From the NCBI GenBank assembly GCA_013397455.1, contig VYZB01000213.1, positions 520,279 through 584,278 on the forward strand: a DNA stretch of 64,000 nt. The letters run 5' to 3'. This document shows, piece after piece, positions 1 to 12,036 of this stretch (its first letter is position 1; every line of letters begins with the position of its first letter). The position numbers and the translations under genes are program-made. The DNA is from Crotophaga sulcirostris (lineage: Eukaryota > Chordata > Aves > Cuculiformes > Crotophagidae). Under the pieces are notes generated by a model. The model saw only the letters and a program-made list of their open reading frames with translations. It was not told where the DNA came from and made no database searches.

Positions 1-1651
1 CAGAAAATAAATGAGATGGATGCTGTTTGTAATATCATTACTGGAAATCTCAAGGCCTCTTGATATGAAGATCATCAAAATTTTTTAAAAAAAAATTTAA
101 AAGCGGACGGAAAGTCCACTCTTCACAAGGTCAACTTCTTTGTTTGAAATTAATGGCATGTGCTGTGACAGTCTATATTATTGTGCTACTTGGAATGGAT
201 TGAATTATCAGTTTCTGTTTTACCAGGGATTTTATGCATAGTTTGCTAGACATAGCACTGAAAAATGACTCGTATGTGCCATGACTTTGAGTCTTCTGTT
301 TGTTTCTGATGAAACTAAAATAGGATCACAGGAAATACTGTTTCAGTTAATCCGATTCTCTTTCAGGCCTGAAAATTTCTTCTGATATTGAATGAAGCTC
401 CTCTCACCATGTCTTTTTTATCTGCTATCCCAAAATGTATAGTTTTCACATTCTTTCTAATGGAGCATATGGTTAAATCTGACTCTTGAGTACTTTAAAG
501 AGACAATTCTCTGGGAAAATATGTCGTAAAACCAAGGAAGTAGGCAAAAATTTATTTCTAAATCCAAATGGATCACAAAGAGAAAATCTGCTTTCACCAC
601 AAGTATTATAGAAAAAATATTCAATGCTAAATTTTCAGCCTAAACATAGTAATGTTCCAAACATAGAACTGTACAGTAATGTGAGAGGAACTAAACCATT
701 CCAACAATAGAACAACTGGCCAGGTACCATCAACACGTTGTATATCCCTCCAACATTATATTACACCTGGGCTATTAAAAAATGACCACACCAACACAAG
801 AGATTTAGCAGTGACTACTCTGGCTGTGTTCCCACATTTCTTTATAGTCTCGTTGGATCATATTTTTCTTCCTAGAATGGAAATGATGGAGAAGAAAATA
901 TTGCAGTCACTTAGTTCGCATAGAGCCTGGACTTACTCCCATACTCTACAGCTAAGGGGATCAGAAAACCTTTCTGACCATTGTTGGCCAACAGAAGTTG
1001 TTAGTGATTTGCTCAAAGTAAGCTTTGTGCTCTTATTTGGCTGTGTCTTGACAGCCAAATACTTTGCTGCTATCCAAGGAATGTGCAGCTAATTTCAGTG
1101 ATGTATTTACAGGAAAGCATTGGTCCTTGAGCATAGGCTTAACACAATCATTACAAAGTGTAGAACAAATGAGGCAGGGGAACTTCCCTGAGCAGGATAT
1201 TTACTATGGAGCCTACTTAACTTCCTCTAAGAGAATAAAAAAAAGGCACAAAGTTATTTAAAATCTCACTAATTAAAAAGACAGCTAATATTCAGTTTGA
1301 AAGCCACAGGAGGGAGTTAGCTGAGATGGATTTTAGGTATATAAACATGTATGAAACTTTTGTGCACTCCAAGAATTACAACCAGATGAAACAGAACTAC
1401 CTCCTGTTCTCCACTAGCAAGTGGAACTGTCTTCAGATAAAGATTTATAAGCTGTCTTGTGTAGCTGTATTAGCAGTCAATGAGTGTTTAGAATTAGCAA
1501 AAATGGCAACCCAGGAGGTAAATATGAAAAAAAATAGCACCGGCATATTTCGGAAAGGAAAAGAATATCCAGACAAAAGTTCAGTTACTGTGAATCCCAA
1601 TGGAGTTCTGGTCACTTACAGAAATGACCCATCATTTAGTGACACATCTTT
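1..1651. other. non-coding stretch, nothing recognised
   Basis: AT-rich sequence with no recognised gene or repeat. The largest open frames are a 93-codon one at 811-1092 and a 119-codon one at 1326-1685, both on the plus strand. The second runs into the CR1 tail that follows, so its stop lies inside a transposon. Neither has a recognisable domain, and their amino-acid make-up is what AT-rich DNA gives by chance. Confidence 0.7.
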
Positions 1652-1787
1652 ATCACAGTATTACAAGGTTGGAAAGGACCTCTGAGATCATCGAGTCCAA
1701 CCCTGTAAGCCAACACTAACACCAACCCACCATCTAAACCATGGCACTGAGTGCCTCATCCAATCTCCTCTTAAACACCTCCAGAGG
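1652..1787 (-). mobile_element. CR1 LINE, 5'-truncated 3' end
   Basis: Read on the minus strand this is the last ~136 bases of a CR1 non-LTR retrotransposon: the GGAGGTGTTTAAGAGGAGA block near 1785, the GTTGGACTCGATGATCTCA block at 1681-1700, and an end in CTTGTAATACTGTGATA at 1652-1668. It is nearly colinear with the 3' end of the CR1 copy at 26852-27447, sharing the same GGTTTAGATGGTG-type middle and the same TACTGTGA-type tail, so the two are from one subfamily. Severe 5' truncation is the usual outcome of CR1 target-primed reverse transcription. No coding capacity remains. Confidence 0.93.
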
Positions 1788-1894
1788 GAGAAAAGTCAGT
1801 TATTAGTCCTGCAAACCACAAACAATCATATGAAAGACCCGGCAACTTTCTCACAAAGAGCTGAACAGGAAAATAGTTTAAGCCAGTTAATTAA

Positions 1895-1990
1895 CATTAC
1901 TCCTATTTATCAGTTGTGGAAGCAAAAACACAGAAAAGGTAACTGAGTTGCCCGCAGTCACACAAGGAGGGTTAAATATGGCAGTTCTTT
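1895..1990 (-). mobile_element. MIR-like SINE fossil
   Basis: On the plus strand the order of words TTACTCCTATTTATCAG, ACACAGAAAAGGTAACTGAG, TTGCCCGCAGTCACACA and TATGGCAG follows the reverse complement of MIR/CORE-type SINEs (template around ATCCCCATTTTACAG, ACTGAGGCACAGAGAGG, TTGCCCAAGGTCACAC, GTGGCAG). Roughly three quarters of positions agree in the best blocks, so the copy is very old. The 5' tRNA-like head is not recognisable. Assignment is from memory of the consensus. Confidence 0.68.
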
Positions 1991-3122
1991 TCTAGGTGAA
2001 CGGTCGAGGCAACAGACCAGAAAGTGAGGTACTTGATGTTAAATACAGTCCCAACATTGCAGTAGCTTTGCTTTTAACTCAGCAATGTGTTTGGCATATT
2101 GTGTCTCCTATACATCAAGTGCAGGAAGACAATATGAACAGTTTCTAACTCTACCTCGTAAACTTCCCTGAACAGACAGTGGAGTTACAATAACATCTTT
2201 GTTGGCAAACATTTCCAGGCACTGTAAATCTGTCTGAGTCTACAGGAGAGATGGTTGATGTGCAAATCTCTAAGTGACTGTTGTTAAAAAACAGAGCCCC
2301 TGTTCATCCATCTTGGGCCTTATTTTACAGCACACCATATAAATGAGAACTTAAAATAGTTCTTTATCCTTCCAAAAAGCACAATCACTGGAAAGGATAA
2401 CACAACAGTTCTAGCCTCAGGAACCTGAATCAGCTGAGAAAATAGCAACTGAAGGACACATCTATGTATGCCTTCCCCATCCAGAGGTAACCTCTGCAGT
2501 CCATACCTATGCCAGTGTGCTTTTACTCACTTAAGAAATTGAACCTGCTCTCACAAATGTTCACGACACCCAGTCAAGGAGGTAGAATCCTTATCACTTA
2601 GCACCAGGAAAGCAGTGCAGTATTGTACAGGAATGTTCATAAGGAATGCAATAACATGAGCTGGAATGATCTGGCTTCTTACCACATGAGGCCATGGAGA
2701 GAAAAATAGTTATTCTTCCCTGCCTATAAGCACGCAGGAGGACACACGGTTATTCTTTGTTATCCATGCTGAAAGTATGCATTTATTAGTAATAGTACAA
2801 AAACTTTTTTGCACATAATTTTAACAGCATCTTTGACAACAAAGCTACACTGAGAGAACTTCTACTTCATGAAGAGGTTAAAGGTTTCGAAAGATTTTGC
2901 CAAACGCAAACAAACACAGTTTATTTTAACTAGTGATCTGGAAATGGAAAGAAAAATATCAGAGAGTTAGAGCTACTATAAAGTCTTTCGACTCCCCACT
3001 CTCCAGTAGAATTCTGGACCTGAAAAACTTTCCAGGTGAATCATTCATCACAATCTAGGTATTTCCATAAAGTTTGATGGGTTGAACAAAATGTCATTTT
3101 CAGGGGAAAAAGTAGTTTGATC
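1991..3122. other. non-coding stretch, nothing recognised
   Basis: No open frame of note and no recognised repeat. Base composition is even and AT-rich, ending at the long T run. Confidence 0.7.
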
Positions 3123-3150
3123 TTTTTTTTTTTTTTTTTTTTTTTTTTTT
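3123..3150 (+). repeat. T28 homopolymer run
   Basis: Twenty-eight uninterrupted T, the longest homopolymer in the window. It is followed at 3160-3174 by a small hairpin, GCTCTA-TTG-TAGAGC. Read on the minus strand the run would be a poly(A) tail behind a short structured sequence. TTGATC precedes the run and recurs at 3191-3196. This could be a minute retroposed RNA or simply slippage expansion. Confidence 0.95.
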
Positions 3151-3654
3151 CCCCTGGCAGCTCTATTGTAGAGCCATATTTAGAAATGCTTGATCATAAG
3201 GTGTTTGGATTTGGCAGGGAATGACTATGATGCACTTTCCCCAGGGCCTGGGAAAAAGAAGCAGGCTGCAAAGCAGCTTTCACAAGTTGCTTTGAAAGGC
3301 AGTGTATAATTATAGAGACTGGCAATGAAAGACAGAGCAGCCTCCAGGGATGCCCCTTTCCCGTTCTGCTGCTTACAGGGATTCTTGACTTTGCAGTCAA
3401 GTTCTGTCATGCCCTGAGTAAGAAGCTCAGTCAGCAGTGGGTGAAACAGCTTGCATCATCTTTCTCTAGCTTCAGCTAAAGTATTAAAAGGGGCCAGGTC
3501 TAAGTTTTTTTTCTTGACGGACCTGTGACTCATGTATGTCATAGAAAGGAGAAACCAATAAAAAGCTATTTCTCCACTTTAGCTTTTGAGCTTCCCTTTT
3601 AAGGATCACGTAACATAGAGTGTTCACTGCTTTGTTAATATTCTTATTATAATC
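3151..3654. other. non-coding stretch with small hairpin
   Basis: Contains the 15-base hairpin at 3160-3174. Two minus-strand frames of 61-68 codons overlap here (3194-3410) and show nothing recognisable. Confidence 0.6.
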
Positions 3655-3697
3655 TATTATTATTATTATTATTTTTAATAGCAGCAGCAGCAGCAGC
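3655..3697 (+). repeat. (TAT)n then (GCA)n microsatellites
   Basis: A TAT/ATT triplet run at 3655-3674 is followed after a few bases by a perfect GCA run at 3681-3697 (five full units plus GC). The two adjacent triplet arrays give rise to leucine and isoleucine runs in a spurious minus-strand frame. Confidence 0.92.
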
Positions 3698-6600
3698 TTG
3701 TATGTAGGGCATCTTGCATCCATTCTAAGAACAGATTTAAGCATAAAGCAGATGTGTATGATGATGCCTAAAAACTTAGTGCTTTTAAAAGCTCAGCACC
3801 AGGGCCACCTGCAGAGCTTCCTGAGAAACGCACACCGTTCCAAAGATTGTTTTCAAAACCACTATTAGATTGCCACAGTCAGGGCCTGTTCTGTTGAATG
3901 CAAGAAATTGCTTGTACCAGCATCTTGTCTCTGTTTGTGCTGTGTACCTTGGTACTATTTCTGATTGCAGAGCAGTGAGGAAACTGCTATGGAGCTTCAA
4001 CAAACTGTTTTTGTCTGCCAGCAACACCCTCCTCCCTAAAGTTTATATCGAATCCTGTGCCACGTCTGTGCCTTAATCCTAGCTCTGTACTGAACTTGCA
4101 AAAAACAAATTACCAAAATATTCAGTCGCCCTCACGTCCCTCTCCTCTATGCTAGCTCTTCCAGAGACAGATATTATGTATTATATTCTCTTGAAAACAA
4201 TAATAAAGAGACATATCTATGGTATAGAAGTATCATGAGGAATGAAGAAGGAAATGGGCTAGGAAACGGCAAAGTAAAGAAGAATGCACTGCGCTTGAAA
4301 CAGACTTTTTTATTTGTTGATTTTATTACCATTTCCAAATTAAATCTGCAACTCTTCAGCCAAAATTTATGTCAACATGTGGCCGTCAATTTTGTATAAG
4401 TTATTAGTTTTGATCTCTGTAAGGGCCATTCCCATTAGTGGTGTAAGAGAGAGCACTACCTGGAAATACAGAGTGCTCCCAAACCCACTCCTCCTGGTTC
4501 TTTCTGGAGTGCACGATGCTGCAAAAGATTCTCCAGAATTTAACTGTGCTGCACATGAAAATAAACACAACCGAATGGAAGTGAAGTTTCTGTCACATTT
4601 ATTCATTTCAGCACCTGTTTGCTTTCCAAATAGGGACAAAGGTTCAAAGCACATTGAAGAACAGAAATTATAAAACATTTTGATTCAGAAATACTAAGAT
4701 AATTCATTGCACCATTTTTCAAAGGAGAAGCATTTTGATATTCTGCTAAAAAGCTGAATTTACCTAAGTCAAATTATTTAGTTTCAGTTTTTAAAAAAAC
4801 TTTTTTTTTCCTGGAAAGTTTAGCAATTGCCATGAAAATTCAGTTGTCTAGAAACTTACTTTCCTATTCTGAAAAGAATTTCTGAGCAGCTGAAGAAAAA
4901 ATTCATACAATAATAGAGCATTCTGTCAAATTCTTCTTACCTTGTGCTTTGTGTTTTTCATGTACCATCTATATCTTTCATCTGCCTGTGAAGGATTGTT
5001 ACTAATATTTTTGAAACTCTCTTCCCCAGCCCTGACAGATATTAGAAGTTCATTATTACTCTTAGCAATTCTGTTAGAATTCTGTATAACTGTGAACAGA
5101 AGATCCTGCTCATGTGGTAAGCAAAGTGGAATAGAAATTGTCATGAACAATGTTTTCCTCCAGGTCGCAGGTAAAGGTACAGTTTCCTCTTTAAATGATA
5201 TCAAGTTGTACAAATTTATTATAGCTACCTGAATATCAATAGGATTTTTTTCTTAGAAGAACTTATGTGAAAAAGCAGATTCAATGGTTAAAAATTGAAA
5301 AGGATAAATCAATGTAATTTAGCTTCTCAGTGTCTGCCCATTGACTTTAATATCAGTTTCCTTTAGACTACTGCAAGTGAGGAAAAAGCTCCAAGTTTTC
5401 TGCAAATGATTCCTAAGACTAAGCATAGATACTTTACGTAACCTTTGCCTCTTCTGCAACACTTCAACAAACTCTTTAAATAAGTGTGGGATTTTACATA
5501 CCTTCAGAAACATGGATTTTACTAGAGTACATTAGTTATGATCAGCAAGATAAACTACACAATCTTGGGTTACATAACATACTATAGGAGTATAGGTCTA
5601 GCTTAAAGGTCTCCTGCAGCCAGAATCACCAATAGAAGGATACATCTAAGTTTTCAGAGAGGAGCTGGAAATCCTGCAGAAAAGGCTTACACCATGCACA
5701 TGAGAAAATTGACCCCACCCCACCCAACAGATTTGGATATATAGCTCTATAACCAAATATAATTGGTATATTAGTTAGATGTAAATAACTGCAAAAATGT
5801 AATAGGTGTTTTTAATTTTGTAAGTATTCTAGTACTTGTAGAAAAAAATGGATTAAATGTGGGTCAAACAACGCTATATTCTTTTAAGGCACCACCCAGT
5901 TTTCATACTTGCAGCTTGTTGTGTTTAGGAGGTGCAAACTTGTACATTAGTCAACATGTCTGCTGCAAATTACCCCACTATTGCAGTGTTGAAATAAGTC
6001 GTTCAACATAAAGCAGAGGTCCTGATATTTGTCTTTTATCACCATAGGAGAGTTGTCTCTAAACATGCAGTGAAAAAAAGACACTTACGTCCAAATAACC
6101 ATTCAGAATAAAAGCTGATTGATAAAAAAGATAGGATTTTTTTCCTTCAGTGGTTCTGTACCTTATAAATGACTTGTGCAATTTAAATGGTGTAATAAAT
6201 ACACTCCATCGTGTAAGTGAGAGTTAATAATATGCCATTTTCGATTAGTTTAATTGAGTTGATTCGAGTATACCTGAAATAATTGCAAATGTTTCTCTGG
6301 AATCCACTGCTTAATGTGTAAAGCATGGTGGCACTTCTTAAGATGTGAAATGATGTGAAAAAAGTAAGTCTTCCAAGAGTATTGTAAACTCTTTTGAAGA
6401 TGCTTGCAAGCTAAAATGATAGATCAATATTCAATAGCCTGTCTTAATAGAAAAACAGTGACCTTACTCAGGAGAATGGCAAAGTTATAAGAATATAAAC
6501 TAGCTTTCCTAGTGAGCTTTCTGTTGCTGTGCACCATGGATCTCATAGGTAGGAAATGTTTTCCCTTACTATTCTTTGTGGAAAGTTTCTTTGTTGCTGA

Positions 6601-7300
6601 AATCTCTTTTCAAAGTTAGTTCGGGAAGAGGTGGGAGACATGCACAAATCTACCTGACTAGCAGCATTAGAAGGAAGAATAATATTCACATTTGTTTCCT
6701 GGCACTCTGTTCTTCCTCATTCCTCATAAAAATCTCAGTCCAGATCTAGCTTTCGATACTAAAAAAACCCGATTCCTAAAGTATAGGGATAGGTGTGAGT
6801 TAGCTGGCATAATCCTCTTTCTAGTGACCAACTTTTTTCAAGATCCTAGTCCCTGATATGTGTTCACCAGAGAGGGGACTGGAGACTGGGGATGGAGATC
6901 AATCTACCCTGAGGTGAAGCTGGAAGTGAGAGCATAGCCTTGGAAGCGTCTTCTGGTAACTCTTCTTTGTGAAGATGGTTAAAATTGCACACTAAAAGAT
7001 CACAAGAGAGATAAATGGAATGTGGAAAAAAAGTAGGAAAATAAGACATGAAAGAATTCAGCTGAATTGGTCATGTATACAAACAAAATGCGTCATCATT
7101 TTCAAGGTGTTTTTGCCTTTAATTTGGGCACCTGAGTTGTTAAAGAAAAGAGACGGAAATTTATGTAATTTTAAAAGTATATTTACACAGTTGCCTGGTG
7201 ACTATAAAGGAATCCATGATTGTTTCTTCTTTGTCTTGTGCAAATCTTGCTATTGATATTCATTTTATAAAAGTAACAAAAATATTTCTCCAAACCGTTC
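3698..7300. other. non-coding stretch, nothing recognised
   Basis: No gene or repeat recognised. Near 4370-4680 frames of about 100 codons are open on both strands at once, and the same happens near 4930-5230. That is the signature of locally stop-poor DNA rather than of a gene. No protein family is recognisable in any of them. Confidence 0.7.
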
Positions 7301-10300
7301 TGTATCATACTCTTTATATTCATGTACATGTGCATATATGTGTGGCTATGTCTTTACTGATGCTGATGGGTGGTCTGAGGACCTATGAAAAATGTTGATA
7401 TTATCAATCTGTTCCACAATATATTAAAAAATGAGAGATTTTTTGATTAAGAAAATTTACATTTTCCCTCGGCACCTGCTCCTGCAATTTGAAAATCTAT
7501 TTTTTTTGACTCTTTGACAATGACAGCAGGGTATGTGGTTTAAAGAGGCAGATAAAATTCTGAAGACTGAAAAAGAAAACATTTTTTGCATTTCATGCTC
7601 ACTGAATAAATGAACTTTCCTACTCAGAAGGCAATGAAAACTTGGCAAGGAGGTGGAGATCAAGACTATTTCGCTTCCTATTTTCTAATATTTTTTAAAT
7701 CAAAGGCTCTTTCCTACTACTAAACATGGATCTATGTGAAACTGAAGGTTTAAACTTGTTTATAATACCTTGATTTTATGAACAAATATGAATTCATTAA
7801 AGGGAATGTTTGTATAGAACAAAAAGAAGGACAATAAGTCACAGTAAATACCTGATAGTCAATAATTTCTAGAAGATTTTTTGGTTTAAAAGGAAACTTT
7901 CTAATAATTTTCATCACTGTGATTTTTAAAATCTTTAGGAGATTGTATGAATTGTGTGGCCAGCTGATAGCTAGGTATTTCCAGATTCTTGAGACTAAGG
8001 ACTGGAAAAAGTAACACTTTTTCAAATATCCAAAATGATCTCAACTAGGAAAATTTTTACTCCATGAAGGCAATTAGAAATATTGGGGTTTGTAGCTCTG
8101 TTTCTCCCAGTAGTAGCTCTTTTTGTTCCCTAACAATTAGTTTCTGTCCTAGTATTCTCCTTCTGGAGTGATTCTTGCTGATTCCTCAGTCTCTTTCTCG
8201 GTTTTTCTCAGCTGACCTGAAGAACCATGGCATTAGCAAGGTCCCCAGATCTCTGGTTCCCTGTGGTGCCCCACACTTTGCATTCGCTGTAGCCCCAGTA
8301 GTCCCCTCTCTCCTTCGTGTTGTGGTAAGACCATATGCAGCTGCATAGTGTATAGGGAGTTATACAGTTCCGAGTAAACATTCATCTCCAGAAAATTAGT
8401 AATTTCCATTTCCTTAAGTCGACTGCAATCAGTTTTTAAGTTGCTCACTAGATTTTAAAGGTGTTTCATATTAATAGCACACTACATCTCTTTCCTTTTT
8501 TAAGCTAAAAGGGCTCTGAAACATTATATATCCTTTCTAAAATATTCCATTTTCATCACAAGGAAGATTGTATTTTTGTTGCCTTCTAGGTTAAAAAAAA
8601 TAAAAGACGAAACTTCTGGCATTGAGTGGATAAACTGCAGTAATATTCCTCAGAGCACTGCCTGGGGTTGCTCCAACTCATAGAGAAATAAAAGAATTTG
8701 TATCAAATCCTCCCTACAGCCCCTTCCTTTTTGGCCCTTGACCACCTCTCCCTGATTTCTGTGGGGTGGATATGTTTCTGATGTCTATTGTGAACTGGCT
8801 CATGCCCAAAATAAGAAGAACCTCAGTGAGTCTAAATGAAATTCTGGCCCTGTTGCATCAGTGTCCAACAAGTGTGAGCATGTTCCAGCAACAAAATGGT
8901 GAGTGCTGTAACATTAGTAATTATCTAGAAAAAAATGATAGAATATTATTATTATTTTGCCTGGATGTTTTCTAACTCCCTTCTGTTTTCCTTTTTTTGG
9001 CTTAGTTTGAGGCTTATAACAATAGCTGAAGGCAGTGTCTAACCTGTCTGCACTGGATTAGAAGGACAAAATGAAATATTCAAATGTACTATAGGATGAA
9101 CAGAAGAAAGGACGGAGCTTCTGGAGGTAGTACTGCCCTGCAGCTTTCAGACTTTCTGTGTTATAGCTTACTGTACTGTGAATCAGAGCACTCTTCAGGA
9201 AGTTCTTAATTTTTTTTTCTATTATTCCTATTTGAATATTGCTTCTTAAATTCAGACCAGTAAGACAGTGCCTGTCCCCAGTGTGGTTTCTACATCAATT
9301 CCACAGCTGTAGTGACAGGCAAGATTTATAAGCACAAAGTCTTTGTACTAACATGAAATGATTTACACATTTTATTGCCAGATGGAAAACACAACAATTA
9401 CGTCAGGGTTTACCCTTTACCCAACAAGGCTTGGGATAAGTAGGCACACTAAGCAAACAAGCCAGTTTCAAAGCTGACAGCAGCTTTTCCAGTTTTTTGG
9501 GATCTGACGGCAGATGCTATGACTGAATACCATGCAGAAGTCTTAGCCATGCAGGTCCCATTACTTTAAATGCAGGTTTTTAGCTAACTACCCTAGGTAG
9601 CTCTGAACTGCTCAGCCTGCATCACCAGAAGTCATAGATTAAGATCATTGTGCTCTTGACTTCAGAAGACTGATTTTTTCTTTTATGTGAAATAAATTAA
9701 ACTTGCACTAAAAACCAGAATAGTTGGCAACTCCATCTTTACTTTGTAATATATTTTTATTTTGTTACAAGAGGCAAACTCATCTGTTTCTGACTGTGAT
9801 TATGCAATATCATTGTCTTAATGTGCATTTAATTATATTTTAAAATGCTTAGTTAAAACAAAATACAAAAACATACAGTATAAAATCAATAAAAAGAAGC
9901 ACTTTGCCTTTAACAGGAGACATATATATGGAATGGCTTACCTTTCCCTAAAGGTGATAGTGCTATTGAAAAGAAAAACATTGTATGTTTTCAGCCAGTG
10001 TAGCATTTTGAACAGGAGAACATTCCTCTATGCTTTAGAATTTAAAGCAATGTGCCATGGAACAAAATAATTGCATGAGAAATTGGTGTCAAACTTCTGA
10101 TAGACTAGATAGTTGAGACAAAGAGAGGGCTATAATTTCAGAGAGAAGACAGTAGCAATTGCAGACATGTTTAAGGATTGGCTAAAAATCACTTAACATA
10201 AGTAGTTATACATATATAGCATTGAGTCTCTCAAGACATGCTGTCACATGTGGTCTTTACTTATTTATACAATTTTGTTCTCAGAAGCATGCATCAGAGT

Positions 10301-11347
10301 GGAAAATATAGTGCCAGAGATTTGTAATTAAAGTACTTCAAACGCGTAAATGTTTGAAACCTAGTTGCAGAGGGAAAACTTTAATGGTAGCATTAAAAAA
10401 AGCTTAAAGTCTTTGACAAAAGGCTGTGAAGTCATCCAGGTATAATCAGCCACGTAAAGTGCATATGACAGTGTAATCCCATGATCTGAACACTCAAAAA
10501 GAGCTATTTCTGCTTTTGAAAGGACTCAGATTAGTTGTAATGTTCTTCCACCGTTTAAATGTAAGTTATTATTATTTTGAACGTGCGTGTGTGTGCAAAG
10601 ATGAGTGGGTGTGGAAGTGGGAGAGGAATGTTACCTTGTCAGATACTACTGATATCCTACTCTGTGTTTTGTGCTGAGAAGACACAAAATAGAGAGCCTT
10701 CTGTCTTTACCTGATTAAACATAACTTATAAAAAAGGTGTAAAATAAAAGGAAAAAATAATCAGAAAGCTCTAAAGAGTTGTAAATTTTGGTGCAGTCAC
10801 ATACACAGATATCCACACAGAATATGAAGTATATATGCTACATATGTATTTATACCACTAGCATGCACATATAGATGTACATATGTTTTTATGTGAACTG
10901 GATTCTCAGTGAATTGAAACAGTGGCAACAGAAAATGTCAGTCACAGATGTTTTAGCAAGTCTTTGGGCATCATTTCCCCACTGTCCAAGCAACTCTATT
11001 TCTCTTTCTTAAACATCCGTTTATATATCAGCAACTGAAACGACAACAAACGCCTTTGGGAAGAAGGAGGACTTTGATCATTAATTATCTGGGATTGAGA
11101 AGGGAGTTTCTCTCTTCTCTTTACAATGTAAAAATAGCACTCATTGCAGCATCACTTGCAAAGTTCAGTAGGGTAAGGTGTGACTCAGTGAGTGACTGTC
11201 TCAGATATAAATGTAGGAAAAGCCTGAAGACATTTTGGTCTTTTGGACATTTGCTCCTTAGCAAATTCTAGTCCATAACTTACTGGTTCAGCTTAAGTAC
11301 AAATATATTATTTTTGTTAATATTCTGTTCTCTGGGATAGTTTGGAC
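7301..11347. other. non-coding stretch, short alternating tracts only
   Basis: Short alternating purine/pyrimidine stretches occur at about 7320-7350 (ATGTACATGTGCATATATGTG), 10582-10597 (GTGCGTGTGTGTGC) and 10830-10890. Open frames do not exceed 91 codons (7750-8025, minus). No repeat family recognised. Confidence 0.65.
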
Positions 11348-11429
11348 ACTTTTCTTTCCTCTTTTTTCTTCTTTTTTTCCCTCTTTTCATCTTTCTTTTT
11401 TATTCTTTCTTTTGCCTTCTTTCTTTTAG
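11348..11429 (+). repeat. pyrimidine tract (TTTC/TTC-rich)
   Basis: About 80 bases almost wholly C and T, with repeated CTTTCTT, CTTTTTTC and TTCTTTC words and only isolated A or G. Such mirror-like polypyrimidine tracts are common low-complexity sequence and can adopt triplex structure. No specific function is inferred. Confidence 0.9.
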
Positions 11430-11967
11430 TTCTGTTTGATATATTGTGAGAGAAAAAAACATAGGAAGAACAGAAAGGTGTGACATCAAAGCAGCTGAAT
11501 TACTATCAGAAGCACAGAAGTTTGCTCATCATCTTCTCGGGAACTGAGTTCAAGAGAGATTAGGGGCATGGCTGTTGCTAGAATTTTCCTTTGGATCTGC
11601 TCGGGATGTGCAGTTTATTTTTTTTCAGGAGGTCCAACACCTTGCCCTTCTTTTAACTGGACAGAGTATGAACAAAGGCAGCCATCCATCTTCCCTCATA
11701 ATGAATGCTGTTTAAGTAGCTCACTTGTACTTATGACCCAGATAGCTTTTAGTTGCAGTCATTAGACATCTCTGCCTCCAAACAATTACTCCTCCAAAGA
11801 ACAATATCTTTTAAAGTAAATGGCACATTAAACTGCAGTACTTTCAATCCCTGACACTTGATTTCTACTAGTTTGAACTCTGGACTTAAACAATTTTAAG
11901 ATTGCTTTGGAATGAGGAATATGTCAGGGATATATTCTCATCAGTTATGCTTCCAGATTCTGAATGT
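11430..11967. other. non-coding stretch, nothing recognised
   Basis: A 65-codon plus-strand frame (11568-11765) is the only open frame of note and is not recognisable. Confidence 0.65.
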
Positions 11968-12036
11968 GCTTTCATGAGCTCACTTAATTAGTTACTGTAC
12001 CCATAGCATGGGGAGGATAACTACCATCATGAGTCA
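11968..12036 (+). mobile_element. possible MIR-like SINE fragment
   Basis: The order GAGCTCACTTAAT, ACTGTACCCATAG and CATGGGGAGGATAACTACC follows the central-to-3' part of MIR-type SINEs (CAAGTCACTTAAC, GTTTCCCCATCTG, AAATGGGGATAATAA). Divergence is high and the match is short, so it is less secure than the copies at 23.1 and 37.4 kb. Confidence 0.45.
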
